From an uncultured Aquabacterium sp. (GTDB lineage: Bacteria; Pseudomonadota; Gammaproteobacteria; Burkholderiales; Burkholderiaceae_C): a DNA stretch of 38,124 nt. The notes below the pieces were generated by a model, which was given only the letters and a program-made list of their open reading frames with translations, was not told the origin of the DNA and did not search any database. A program made the translations under genes and the position numbers. Where the stretch lies: assembly GCA_937864045.1 (NCBI GenBank), contig CALMIF010000173.1, forward strand, positions 1-38,124, given 5' to 3'. The stretch's first letter is position 1, and each line of letters starts with the position of its first letter. Positions 18,382-29,500 of this stretch are shown in pieces.

Positions 18382-19290
18382 ATGCGCATCCTGCTCACCG
18401 GCGGCAGCGGCTTCCTGGGCAGCGCCCTGGCGCGGCAACTGCACGCCGGCGGACACACGCTGTCGCTGCTGCTGCGCCCCCGCTCGTCGCTGGCGCGGCT
18501 GGGCGATGCCGCCGCCGGCATGGCGATCGGCCGCTGTGCCAGCGACGGCGACATCCTCGCCTTCGTCGCCGCGCAGCGGCCCGACGTGGTGCTGCACACC
18601 GCCTGCTGCTACGGCCGCCAGGGCGAGACGGCGCTGCAGCTGCTGGACGCCAACCTGCGCCTGGGCGTGCTGCTGCTGCAGGCGCTGCAGGCGGTGCATG
18701 CCGGCACGGCGCAGCGCGGGCTGCTGGTGCATGCCGCAAGCGCGTTGCCGCCGGGCGCGAACGCCTATGCGCTGAGCAAGGCGCAGTTCGCTGACTGGGG
18801 CCGGGCCGGCGCGCTGGCCGGCGGGCCGCGCTTCCTGAACCTGCTGCTGCAGCACATGTACGGCCCGGGCGACGATGCCGGCAAGTTCAGCACCCAGGTG
18901 CTGCGCGCCTGCCGCAGCCACCAGCCGGTGCTGGCGCTCACGGCCGGCACGCAGCGGCGCGACTTCATCCATGTGGACGACGTCGTCGGCGCCATCGACT
19001 GGCTGCTGCAGCCGGCGGTGCAGGCCCGGCTGGCGGATGCCGATGCGCTGGATCTCGGCTCGGGCGAGGCGCCGACCGTGCGCCACTTCGTCGAGACGGT
19101 GCATGCGCTGACGGCATCGCGCACCCGCCTCGATTTCGGCGCGATCCCGTACCGCCCCAACGAGGCCATGCACTGCCAGGCCGACCTCACCCGGCTGCGG
19201 TCGCTGGGCTGGACGCCGCGCCTGGGCCTGCGCGAGGGCCTGCAACAGACCCTGCGGGCCGAGACACCCCCTTGCGAGACCCTGCCATGA
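18382..19290 (+). CDS. rfbS: CDP-paratose synthase-like reductase
   Basis: 302-residue extended SDR reductase. GGSGFLG (7-13) binds the cofactor; S120, Y129 and K133 form the catalytic set. Segments such as TACCYGR (73-79), LPPGANAY, HMYGPGD, RDFIHVDDV and FGAIPYRPNE resemble Salmonella Typhi RfbS (CDP-paratose synthase) more than RfbJ (CDP-abequose synthase), judged from memory. It would reduce the C4 ketone of CDP-4-keto-3,6-dideoxyglucose to CDP-paratose. The downstream epimerase uses CDP-paratose, which supports the call. Its stop overlaps the next start (ATGA). Confidence 0.82.
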   Translation: MRILLTGGSGFLGSALARQLHAGGHTLSLLLRPRSSLARLGDAAAGMAIGRCASDGDILAFVAAQRPDVVLHTACCYGRQGETALQLLDANLRLGVLLLQALQAVHAGTAQRGLLVHAASALPPGANAYALSKAQFADWGRAGALAGGPRFLNLLLQHMYGPGDDAGKFSTQVLRACRSHQPVLALTAGTQRRDFIHVDDVVGAIDWLLQPAVQARLADADALDLGSGEAPTVRHFVETVHALTASRTRLDFGAIPYRPNEAMHCQADLTRLRSLGWTPRLGLREGLQQTLRAETPPCETLP

Positions 19291-20333
19291 AACTCCTGAT
19301 CACCGGCGGCTGCGGCTTCCTCGGCAGCAACCTGGCCGCGCATGCGCTGGCCCAGGGCATCGAGCTGTGCCTGTACGACAACCTGTACCGGCTCGGCTCG
19401 ACCGACAACCTGGCCTGGCTGCGTGGCCAGGGCCGCTTCGAGTTCGTGCACGGCGACACCCGCCATGCCGAGGAACTGGCCCGGGTGGTGCGCCGCTTCG
19501 CGCCGACGATGGTGTTCCACGTCGCCGGCCAGGTGGCGATGACCACCTCGATCGACAACCCGCGGCTGGACTTCGAGGTCAATGCGCTGGGCACCTTCAA
19601 CCTGCTGGAGGCGCTGCGCCTGCATGCGCCGCGGGCCGGTGTCATCTACTCGTCGACGAACAAGGTCTACGGCGACCTGGAGCAGTACCGCTACGAGACG
19701 ACGCCCACACGCTTTCGCTGCGTCGAGCACCCCGAGGGTTTCGACGAGCGCACGCCGCTGGACTTCCAGTCGCCCTACGGCTGCTCCAAGGGCGCGGCCG
19801 ACCAGTACATGCGCGACTACCACCGCATCTTCGGCCTGCAGACGGCGGTGTTCCGCCATTCGTCGATGTACGGCGGGCGCCAGTTCGCCACCGGCGACCA
19901 GGGCTGGATCGGCTGGTTCTGCCAGATGGCGGCCGAGACCGAGGCGCTGGCACGCAGCGGCCGCACGCGCGAGCCGTTCCGCATCGCCGGCACCGGCCGC
20001 CAGGTGCGCGACGTGTTGCACGCCGACGACATGGTGCGGCTGTACTTCGGCACCGCGGCGCGCATCGACGCGGTGGCCGGCCAGGCCTTCAACGTCGGCG
20101 GCGGCATCGCCAACAGCCTGTCGCTGCTGGAGCTGTTCGCGCTGCTGGAGGGCCTGATCGGCCGACCGCTGCGCCACGAAGCCGGCCCGCCGCGCGAGAG
20201 CGACCAGCGGGTCTTCGTCGCCGACATCCGCAAGATCGGCGCGGCCACCGGCTGGGCGCCGCAGGTCGGCGCCGCCGACGGCGTGGCCCGCATGCTCGAC
20301 TGGGTGCGCGGCAGCGTGCTGGCGCAGCCCTGA
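19287..20333 (+). CDS. rfbE: CDP-paratose/CDP-tyvelose 2-epimerase
   Basis: 348-residue SDR epimerase inverting C2 of CDP-paratose to give CDP-tyvelose. GGCGFLG (7-13) is the NAD site; YSSTNKVYGD (121-130) and Y164/K168 in SPYGCSK complete the active site. Long stretches (e.g. GQVAMTTSIDNP, FRHSSMYGGRQFAT, RESDQRVFVAD) agree with Salmonella RfbE as I recall it. Translation is coupled to rfbS through ATGA. A TTG at 19272 is a less likely alternative start. It is the last gene of the + strand cluster. Confidence 0.93.
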   Translation: MKLLITGGCGFLGSNLAAHALAQGIELCLYDNLYRLGSTDNLAWLRGQGRFEFVHGDTRHAEELARVVRRFAPTMVFHVAGQVAMTTSIDNPRLDFEVNALGTFNLLEALRLHAPRAGVIYSSTNKVYGDLEQYRYETTPTRFRCVEHPEGFDERTPLDFQSPYGCSKGAADQYMRDYHRIFGLQTAVFRHSSMYGGRQFATGDQGWIGWFCQMAAETEALARSGRTREPFRIAGTGRQVRDVLHADDMVRLYFGTAARIDAVAGQAFNVGGGIANSLSLLELFALLEGLIGRPLRHEAGPPRESDQRVFVADIRKIGAATGWAPQVGAADGVARMLDWVRGSVLAQP

Positions 20334-20386
20334 CCCGGCGCCGGCCGTGCCGCGGCGCGCGGCCATGACCTGATCCGACCCGATTG

Positions 20387-20410
20387 CCCCCGTTGCGTTG
20401 CGCACGGGGG
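20387..20410 (+). terminator. Probable terminator after the + strand cluster
   Basis: CCCCCGT (20387-20393) pairs with ACGGGGG (20404-20410), and an inner GCG/CGC extends the stem. Only CTTTCGG follows, so the U-tract is poor. Its place between convergent genes favours a terminator. Confidence 0.6.
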
Positions 20411-20473
20411 CTTTCGGTCGTCCCGCGCCCGAGCGGCGCGGCCGCGACGCTCCGCCCGCAAGTGCGCGCACCC

Positions 20474-20514
20474 AGAAAGAAGAAGGGCCCGGCGTGCTGG
20501 CGCACGGCGGGCCC
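20474..20514 (-). terminator. Intrinsic terminator of the giant gene
   Basis: Read on the - strand, GGGCCCG and CGGGCCC form a 7-bp stem, extended after one mismatch by CGTGC/GCACG around a GCCA loop, followed by TTCTTCTTTCT. It lies 45 bases past the stop codon and should end the 12.7-kb transcript before it meets the convergent cluster. Confidence 0.85.
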
Positions 20515-20558
20515 CGTGGGTCACCAGCCGCCCCGTTCGGGTGGCGGCCGGTATCCGG

Positions 20559-23500
20559 TCAGATCAGCGGCGTGCTGTTCTGCAGCCGCAGCAGCTCGTC
20601 GTCCAGGCTGGTCTGCTTCGGCGCCCCGGTTGCGGCTTCGGCCGGTGCGGCGGCCACCGTGGTCGTCGCTGCCGCGCCGCCCACCAGGTCGGTGTGCGCC
20701 GGGGCCAGCAGGTCCTCGATCTGCGGCACCGGGCTGCTCATGGCCTTGGTGAACCAGACGTCGGCCATCTCGTGGGTCTGGCCGTCGGTGGTCTTGTAGC
20801 CCGAGACCATGCCCACCAGGTTGCCGTGGTCGACGCGGTCGGACAGCGCGTAGTTCAGATCCAGCTCGGCCACGCCCATCTCGACCAGGCCCTTGAGCTC
20901 GCCGATGTCGGTCTTGCCGTCTTGGTTGGCGTCGACCCAGAGCTTGAGCTGGCCGAACGCGGCGTCGCTGGCGGTCAGCTTGCCGTCGTGGTTCTGGTCC
21001 AGCGCGGCCATCGCGGCGTAGCCGTTGCCGGCGCGTGAGCCGTCGGCCAGCTGCGTGGCCGAGCCGAACAGCTCGCGGCCGTCGCTGATCACGCCGTCGT
21101 GGTTCAGGTCGCGCACCAGCAGCGCATCGCCGCCCGCCACCCAGCCGACCTGGCTGGTCTTGCCGCTGGCGTTGAGGTCGAACTGCACGCCCTGGCTGGC
21201 CGCCAGCGTGGACACGCCGTTGCCGTCCAGGTCGATCACGATCGGCGACACGGCCGCCATCGCGTCGCGCTGGGGCTGGGTCATCGCCGTCTGCTGCGCG
21301 GCGGTGAAGGCCATCGACTGCACCGCCGACATGCCGGCGATGTCGGCCACGTCCAGCGCCTGCACCTGGGCGGTGGTCAGCGCGGCGATCTGGCCCACGG
21401 TCAGGCTGGCCGCCTGGTCGCCGGTCAGGGCCTGGATGTCGGCCGTCTCCAGCCAGGTGATCTGCTGGGTGGTCAGCCCGGCGATCTGCGTCAGCGTCAG
21501 CGCCTCGACCTCGGTGGTGGTCAGGGCGCGGATCTGGGCGCTTGTGAAGGCCTGCAGCTGCGGCACGCCGAAGTCGGTGATGTCCGCCGCACCCAGGGCC
21601 GCGATGTCGGCGGTCTCGATCGCCCGCACCTGGGCCGAGGTCAGCGCACCCATCTGCTCCCAGGTCATCGCCTTGAGGTCGGCGCTGTCCATCGCCGCGA
21701 AGTCGGCGCTGGCGAAGGCGCGGATCTGGGCGGTGCTGAGCGAGGCCAGGTCCAGGCTTTCCAGCTGCTGCACCTGGTGGGTGGTCAGCGCGCCGATCTG
21801 GGCCGTGGTGAGCTGCTGGAACTGGTAGTCCGTCAGCGCGTTCAGGTCCTCGGTGGTCAGGCCCGCGACCTGCGCCGTGGTCAGCCCGTGCAGCTGGGCC
21901 GCGCTGAGCGCCTGGAACTGGTCGCTGCCCATCGCCGCCAGCTGGCCGGTGCTCAACTGCGCGATCTGCGCGCTGCTCCAGCCGGCCAGGGCATCGATGC
22001 CGATGGCGCCGATGTCGGCCGTCTCGATCGCCCGCACCTGGGCCGTGGTCAGGGCGGCCAGCTGGTCGACGGTGAGCGCCGCGACGTCCGCGCTGTCCAT
22101 CGCCGCGATGGCAGCGGTGGTGATGGCGCGGATCTGCACCGCGCTCAGCGCCTGCAGGTCGGTGCTCTCCAGCTTGCTGACCTGGGCGGTGGTGATCGCG
22201 GCGATCTGCGCCGTGGTGAGCATCGCGAACTGGCCGGCGGTCAGCGCGTTCAGGTCGTCGCTGGCCAGGCTGGCGACCTGGGTGGTCGTCAGGCCCGCCA
22301 GCTGCGCGTCGCTGAGCGCCTGCCACTGGTTGCTGCCCAGGGCGCCCAGCTGGCCGGTGCCCAGCTGGCCGATCTGGCTGCCGCTCAGGCCGGCCAGCGC
22401 GTCGACCCCGATGGCGCCGATGTCGGCGGTCTCGATCGCCCGCAGCTGGCTGGAGGCCAGCGCCGCGAGCTGCTCGCCGGTCAGCGCGGCGATGTCCGCG
22501 CTGTCCATCGCGGCGATGGCGTTGCTGGTGATCGCCCGCACCTGCAGCGCGCTCAGCGCCGCCAGGTCGGTGGACTCCAGCTTGCTGATTTGCGCCGTGG
22601 TGATGGCCGCGATCTGCGCCGTGGTCAGGGCCTGGAACTGGCTGTCGCTCAGCGCGTTCAGGTCATCGGTGGCCAGCGTCGCGATCTGCGCCGTGGTCAG
22701 CGCCTGCAACTGGCCGGCGCCCAGGGCCTGCAGTGCCGACGAGCTGAGCGCGCCCAGCTGAACCGTGGTCAGCAGCGCCATCTGGGTGTTGCTGAGGCCG
22801 GCGATGGCGTCGCTGGTGATGCCGGCGAAGTCGGCGGCATCGATGGCGCGGATCTGGGCCGTGGAGAAGGCGCCCAGCTGCTCGCCGTTGAGCAGGGCCA
22901 GGTCGGCGCTGGTCAACGAGGTCATCAGCGCCGCGCTGAGGCCGCGCAGCTGCACCGCGCTCAGCGCCTGCACCTGGGCCGAGGTCAGGTTGTCGAGCTG
23001 GTCGCTGGCCAGCGCGCCGATCTGCGTGCTGCTGAAGGCGCCCAGGCTGTCGACCGCGATCACCGCCAGGTCACGCGTCTCCAGCGCCCGCATCTGGGCG
23101 GTGGTCAGCGCGGCCAGCTGGTCGGCCGTCAGCGCGGCCACGTCGGCGGTGTCCAGCGCCACGATGTTGGCCGTGGTGATGGCCCGCACCTGCGCCGCCG
23201 TCAGCGACGACAGGTCGGTGCTGGTCATGCTGCTGAGCTGCAGGCTGGTCAGGCCGGCGATCTGGGCCGTGCTCAGGCCCTGGAACTGGGTGTCGGTCAG
23301 CGTGTTCAGCGTGGTCGGGGTCAGCGCCGCCAGCGAGGCGACGGTGATGCCCTGCAGCTGCTCGGCGGTCAGCGCCTGCAGCTGGTCGCTGCCGAGGTTG
23401 CTGAACTGCGCCGTCGTCAGCGCGCCGATCTGCGCGCCGCTGAAGCCGGTGATCACGCCCGGGTCGATGGCGGCCAGGTCGGCCGTCTCGAAGGCGCGCA

Positions 23501-26500
23501 TCTGGCTGGTGCTGAACGCGCCCAGCTGCTCGGCCGTGAGGGCCTGCATGTCGGCCGTGTCGAGCGCCACCAGGTTGGCGGTGGTGATGGCCCGCAGCTG
23601 GGCGGCGGTCAGCGCGCTCAGGTCGTCGCTGGCCATGTTGCTGATCTGCGCGCTGGTGAGGCCGGCGATCTGCGCGGTGGTCAGGGCCTGGAACTGCGTG
23701 GCCGTCAGCGTGTTGAGGTTGCTGGTGCTCAGCGCGGTGATCTGCGCCACCGTCAGCCCGGCGAGCTGGCCGTCGGTGAAGGCCTGCATCTGGTTGCTGC
23801 CCAGCGCGGCCAGCTGGGCCGTGGTCAGCGCGCCCAGCTGGGCCGCCGTCAGGTTGGTGATGTTGGGCGCGCTGATGGCGCTGATGTCGGCGGTCTCGAT
23901 GGCCTGCAGCTGCGCCGCCGACAGGGCGGCCAGCTGGTCGCCGGTGAGGGTGGCGACGTCGGCACTGTCCATCGCGGCGATGTTCGCCACGGTGATGGCC
24001 CGCATCTGCGCGGCCGTCAGCGCGCTCAGGTCGGCCGTCTCCAGGCTGCTGATCTGCTCGGTCGACAGGCCGGCGATCTGCGCCGTGGTCAGCGACTGGA
24101 ACTGCAGCGCCGTCAGCCGGTTCAGGTCGGCGGTGCCCAGCGCGGCGATCTGGCCCGCGCTCATGCCCACGATCTGCTCGCCGGTCAGTGCTTGCAGCTG
24201 GGCCGAGCTGAGGTTGGTCAGCTGCTCGGTGGTCAGCGCGAAGATCTGCGCCGAGCCCAGCGCCGGAATGTTGGCGGTGCTGAGGCCGACCAGGTCGGCG
24301 GTCTCGATGGCACGGATCTGCACCGCGCTCAGCGCCTTCAGCTGGTCTTGCGTCAGCACGGCGATGTCGCCGCTGTCCATCGCGGCGATGTTGGCCGCGG
24401 TGATGGCGCGGACCTGCGCCGGCGTCAGGCCGGCCAGGTCGGCCGTCTCTAGGTTGCTGATCTGGGCGCTGCTCAGCGCGGCGATCTGCGCCGTGGTCAG
24501 CGCCTGGAACTGCGGCACCGTCAGCTTGTTCAGGTCGGCGGTGGACATCGACACCAGCTGCGGCGTCGTCAGGCCCTGCACCTGGGCGTCGGTCAGGGCC
24601 TGCAGCTGGGCGCTGCTCAGCGCGTCGAGCTGGCCGGTGGTCAGCGCGCCGATCTGGGCCGCGGTCAGGCTCTGCAGGCTGGCGGTGGAGATCGCGCCCA
24701 GGTCGGCGGTGTCGATCGCGCGCAGCTGGGCCGTGGTCAGCGCGGCCAGCTGGTCAGCGGTCAGCGCGCCGATGTCGCCGCTGTCCATCGCGGCGATGTT
24801 GTTCAGGCTGATCGCCCGCACCTGGGCGGCGGTCAGGCCGGTCAGGTCATCGGTGGCCAGGCTGCTGACCTGCAGGCTGGTCAGGCCGGCGATCTGCGCC
24901 GTGGTCAGGGCCTGGAACTGCGCCACCGTCAGCGTGTTCAGGTCGGCCGTGTTGAGCGAGGCGATCTGCGCCGTGGTCATGCCGCGCAGCTGGGTATCGG
25001 TCAGCGCGGTCAGGTGCGCCGTGCTCAGCGCATCGAGCTGGGCGCTGTTGAGCGCGGCGACCTGCACGCTGCTGAGCGTGGCGAAGTTGGCCGCGCTGAT
25101 GCCGCCGATGTCGCCGGTCTCGATGGCGCGCACCTGGGCGGTGGTCAGTGCCGCCAGCTGGTCGACCGTGAGGGCGGCCATGCCGGCGCTGTCCATCGCC
25201 GCGATGGCGCGGGTGCTGATCTGCGCCACCTGGGCGACGCTGAGCGCGGCCAGGTCGGTGGTCTGCAGGTTGGCCACCTGGTTGGTGGTCAGCGCGGCGA
25301 TCTGGGCCGTGGTCAGGGCCTGGAACTGGGTGTCGGTCAGGTCGTTGAGGTCGCTGCTGGCCAGCGCGGCGATCTGCGCCGTGCTGAGCGCACGCACCTG
25401 GCTGGCCGTCAGCGCCTGCATCTGCGCCGAGGTGAAGGCCGCCAGCTGGCTGGTGCCCAGCGCCGCCAGCTGGGCGCTGCCCATCGCGGCGATGGCGTCG
25501 GTGCTCAGGCCCGGCACGTCGCCGGTCTCGATCACCCGCACCTGCGCCGTGGTCAGCGCGACCACCTGGGTGGCGCCCAGGGCAGCCAGGTCGGCGCTGT
25601 CGAAGGCGGCGATGTTGCGGGTGGTGATCGCGGCGACCTGGGCCGTCCCCAGCGCGGCCAGGTCGGCGCTTTCCAGGTTGGCGGCCTGCGCGCTGGTCAG
25701 CGCGGCGATCTGCTCGGTCGTGAGGGTCTTGAACTGGTCGCTGGTGAACTGGTTCAGGTCGTCGGTGCTCAGCGCGGCGATCTGGGCCGTGCTCAGTGCG
25801 CGCAGCTGGGTGCTGCCCAGCGCCTGCATCGGGTCGGAGCCCAGCGCACCGAGCTGGCCGGTGGTCAGCGCCGCCAGCTGGGCGGTCGTCAGCGTGCCCA
25901 TCGCGTCGGTGCCCAGGCCGACGATGTCGGCGGTCTGGATCGCCCGCACCTGCTCGGTGGTCAGCGCGGTCACCTGGGCCGAGGTCAGCGCGGCGAAGTC
26001 GGCGCTGTCGAAGGCGACGAAGTGCGCCGTGCTCAGCGCGCGCAGCTGGGCGCCGCCGAGGGCGGCCAGGTCGCTGCTTTCCAGGTTGGCCGCCTGCAGC
26101 GTCGTCAGCGCGCCGATCTGCTCGGTGGTGAGGGCGGCGAACTGCTCGGTGGTCAGCGCGTTCAGGTCGCCGCTGGCGAGCTTGCCGATCTGCAGCGTGC
26201 TCAGGCCGCGCAGCGCGCTGGTGGCCAGGGCCTGCAGCTGGGCGCTGGTCATCGCGTCGAGCTGGCCGGTGGTCAGGGCCGCCAGCTGGCCGCTGCCCAG
26301 CAGGGCGACGGCGTCGGTGCCCAGGCCGGTGATGTCGGCGGTCTCGATGGCGCGCAGCTGGGCGCTGCCCAGCGCGCCGACCTGCGCCGTCGTCAGCGCG
26401 GCGATGTCGGCGCTGTCGAAGGCGGCGATGGCCCGGGTGCTCAGCGCGCCGACCTGGGCGCTGCTCAGCGCCTGGATCGAATCACTGGACAGGTTGACGG

Positions 26501-29500
26501 CCTGGGCGGTGGTCAGCGCCGCGATCTGCTCGCTGTCCAGGGCGCGCCACTGGGCGCTGGTCAGGCTGTTCAGGTCGTCGGTCGCCAGGGCCGCCACCTG
26601 CTCGGTGGTCAGGCCGCGCAGCTGGCCGGTGCTCAGCGCCTGCAGCTGGGCGGTGCTCAGCGCCGCAAGCTGGCCGGAGCTGAAGGCACCGAGCTGGCCG
26701 GCCGTGAGGCCGCGGATCGCGTCGGTGCTGAGGCCGGCGACGTCGGCGGTGTCGATGGCGCGGATCTGCGCCGTCGCGAAGCCGCCGATCTGGGTGGAGG
26801 TCAGCGCGCCGAAGTCGGCGCTGTCCATCGCGACGATGGCGCGGGTGCTGATCGCGGCGATCTGGGCCGTGCTCAGCACGGCCAGGTCCTCGCTCTGCAG
26901 GTTGGCCACCTGCGTCGTCGTCATCGCGGCGATCTGCTCGGCGCCCAGGGCCTTGAACTGGGCCGTGGTCAGGGTGTTGAGGTCGCTGCTGTCCAGGCTG
27001 GCGATCTGGGCCGTGCCCAGGGCGCGCACCTGGGCCGTTCCCAGGGCCTGCAGCTGGTCGCTGCCCAGGGCGGCCAGCTGGCCGGTGCCCAGGGCCTCGA
27101 TCTGCACCGCGGTCATGTTGCGCAGCGCGTCGGTGCTCAGGCCGCCGATGTCGGCGCTGTCGATGGCGCGCACCTGGCCGGTGGTCAGCGCCTGGATCTG
27201 GTTGGAGCCGATCGCGGCCAGGTCGGCGCTGTCCATCGCGGCGATGCCGCGGGTGGTGATCGCCGCCAGCTGGGCGGTGCCCAGCGCGTTCAGGTCGCTG
27301 CTTTCCAGGTTGGCGACCTGGTTGGTCGTGAGCGCGCCGATCTGCTCGGCCGACAGGCCGCGGAACTGGCTGGTGGTCAGCGTGTTCAGGTCGTCGGAGG
27401 ACAGGGCGGCGATCTGGCCCGTGCCCAGGCCGCGCAGCTGCAGCGTGGTCAGCGCCTGCAGCTGGTCGCTGCCCAGGGCACCGAGCTGGCCGGTGGTCAG
27501 CGCGCCGAGCTGGGCGCTGTTGAGCGCCCGCAGGGCCTCGGTGGTGATGGCGGCGACGTCGGCGGTGTCGATGGCGCGAAGCTGCGCGCTGGACAGCGCG
27601 GCCAGCTGGGCCGAGCCGATCACCGCGATGTCAGCGCTGTCGAAGGCGGCGATGTTGCGCGTGCCGATCGCCTGCATCTGTGCCGGCGTCAGCGCGGCCA
27701 GGTCGGCGCTCTCCAGGCTCACCGCCTGGGCCGTGGTCAGCGCGGCGATCTGGTCGGTGGTCAGCGCGCGGAACTGCGCCGTGCCCAGCGCGTTCAGGTC
27801 GTCGCTGACCAGGCTGGCGATCTGGCTCGTCGTCAGGCCCTTCAGCGCCGACGTGGCCAGCGCGCCCAGCTGGTCGCTGCCCAGGGCGCCGAGCTGGCCG
27901 GTGGTCAGCGCGCCGAGGTGGCCGCTGCCCAGCGTGGCGAGCGCATCGGTGGCCAGGCCGACCAGGTCGACGGTGTCGATGGCGCGCAGCTGCTCGGTGA
28001 GCAGGGCGCCGACTTGGGCCGAGCTCATCGCGGCGAAGTCGGCGCTGTCGAAGGCGGCGATCGAGCGGGTGGTCAGCGCGCGGATCTGCGCGCTGGTCAG
28101 CGCGGCCAGGTCCTCGCTCTGCAGGTTGGCGGCCTGGGCGGTGCCCAGGGCGGCAAGCTGCGCGGCGGTCAGGGCGCGGAACTGCGCCGTGCCCAGTGCG
28201 TTCAGGTCGGTCGAATCCAGCGAGGCCACCTGGCTGGTGGACAGGCCGGCGACGCCGGCCGTGGTCAGCGCCTGCAGCTGGGCCGATGTCAGCGCCGCCA
28301 GCTGCGCGGTGGTCAGCGCGGCCACCTGCGCCACGCCCATCGCGCGCACCGCGTCGGTCGACAGGCCGTCCAGGTCGACGGTGTCGATGGCGCGGACCTG
28401 CGCGGTGCTCAGCGCGGCGACCTGGGCCGAGCCCAGGGCCGCGAAGTCGGCGCTGTCGAAGGCGGCGATGCTGCGCGTGCTCAGCGCGGCCATCTGGCCG
28501 GTGCTCAGCGCGGCCAGGTCGGTGCTCTGCAGGTTGGCGGCCTGCGCCGAGCTCAGGGCGCCGATCTGGGTCGAGGTGAGCAGGCGGAACTGGTCGCTGC
28601 TCAGCGCGTTCAGGTCGTCGGTGCCCAGGCTGGCGATCTGCGCCGTGGTCAGCGCACGCAGCTGGTTGCTGCCGAGCGCGGCGACCTGGTTGGAAGCCAG
28701 CGCATCGAGCTGGGCCGTGGTCAGCGCGCCGATCTGGCCGGTGGTCAGCGCCTTCAGCGCATCGGTGGTGATGGTGCTGACGTCGCCGGTCTCGATGACG
28801 CGCAGCTGGTCGGAGCTCAGCGCGCCGAGCTGGGCCGAGCTGAGCACGGCGAGGTCGGCGCTGTCGAAGGCGGCGATCTGGCGCGTGCTCAGCGCCTTGA
28901 TCTGGGCGGTGCTCAGCGCGGCCAGGTCGTCGCTGGCGAGGTTGGCGACCTGGTCGGTCGTCAGCGCGGCGATCTGCGCGGTCGTCAGCGCGCGGATCTG
29001 GCTGGTCGTCAGCGTCGCCAGGTCATCGCTTGCCAGGTTGGCGATCTGGCTGGTCGTCAGGCCGCGGATCTGGCCGGTGGCGATCTGCTGCAGCTGCGCC
29101 GTGGTCAGCGCACCCAGCTGGGCGGTGCTCAGCCCGGCCAGCTGGCCGCTGCTGAGCGCGGCCACGGCGTCGGTGCCCAGGCCGACGATGTCGGCGACGT
29201 CGATGGCGCGGATCTGGGCGCTCGTCAGCGACGCGACCTGGGCCGAGCCGAGCACGGCCAGGTCGTTGCTGTCGAAGGCGACGATGCTGGCGGTGCTCAG
29301 CGCCCGCACCTGGCCCGAGGTCAGCGCGGCGAGGTCGGCGCTCTCCAGGTTGGCGGCCTGCGCGGTCGTCAGCGCGGCGATCTGCGCCGAGCCGAGGGCG
29401 CGGAACTGGTCGCTGCCCAGCGCGTTCAGGTCGCCGCTGGACAGGCTGGCCACCTGCGCGGTGGTCAGCGCACGCAGCTGCGCGCTGTTGAGCGCCTGCA

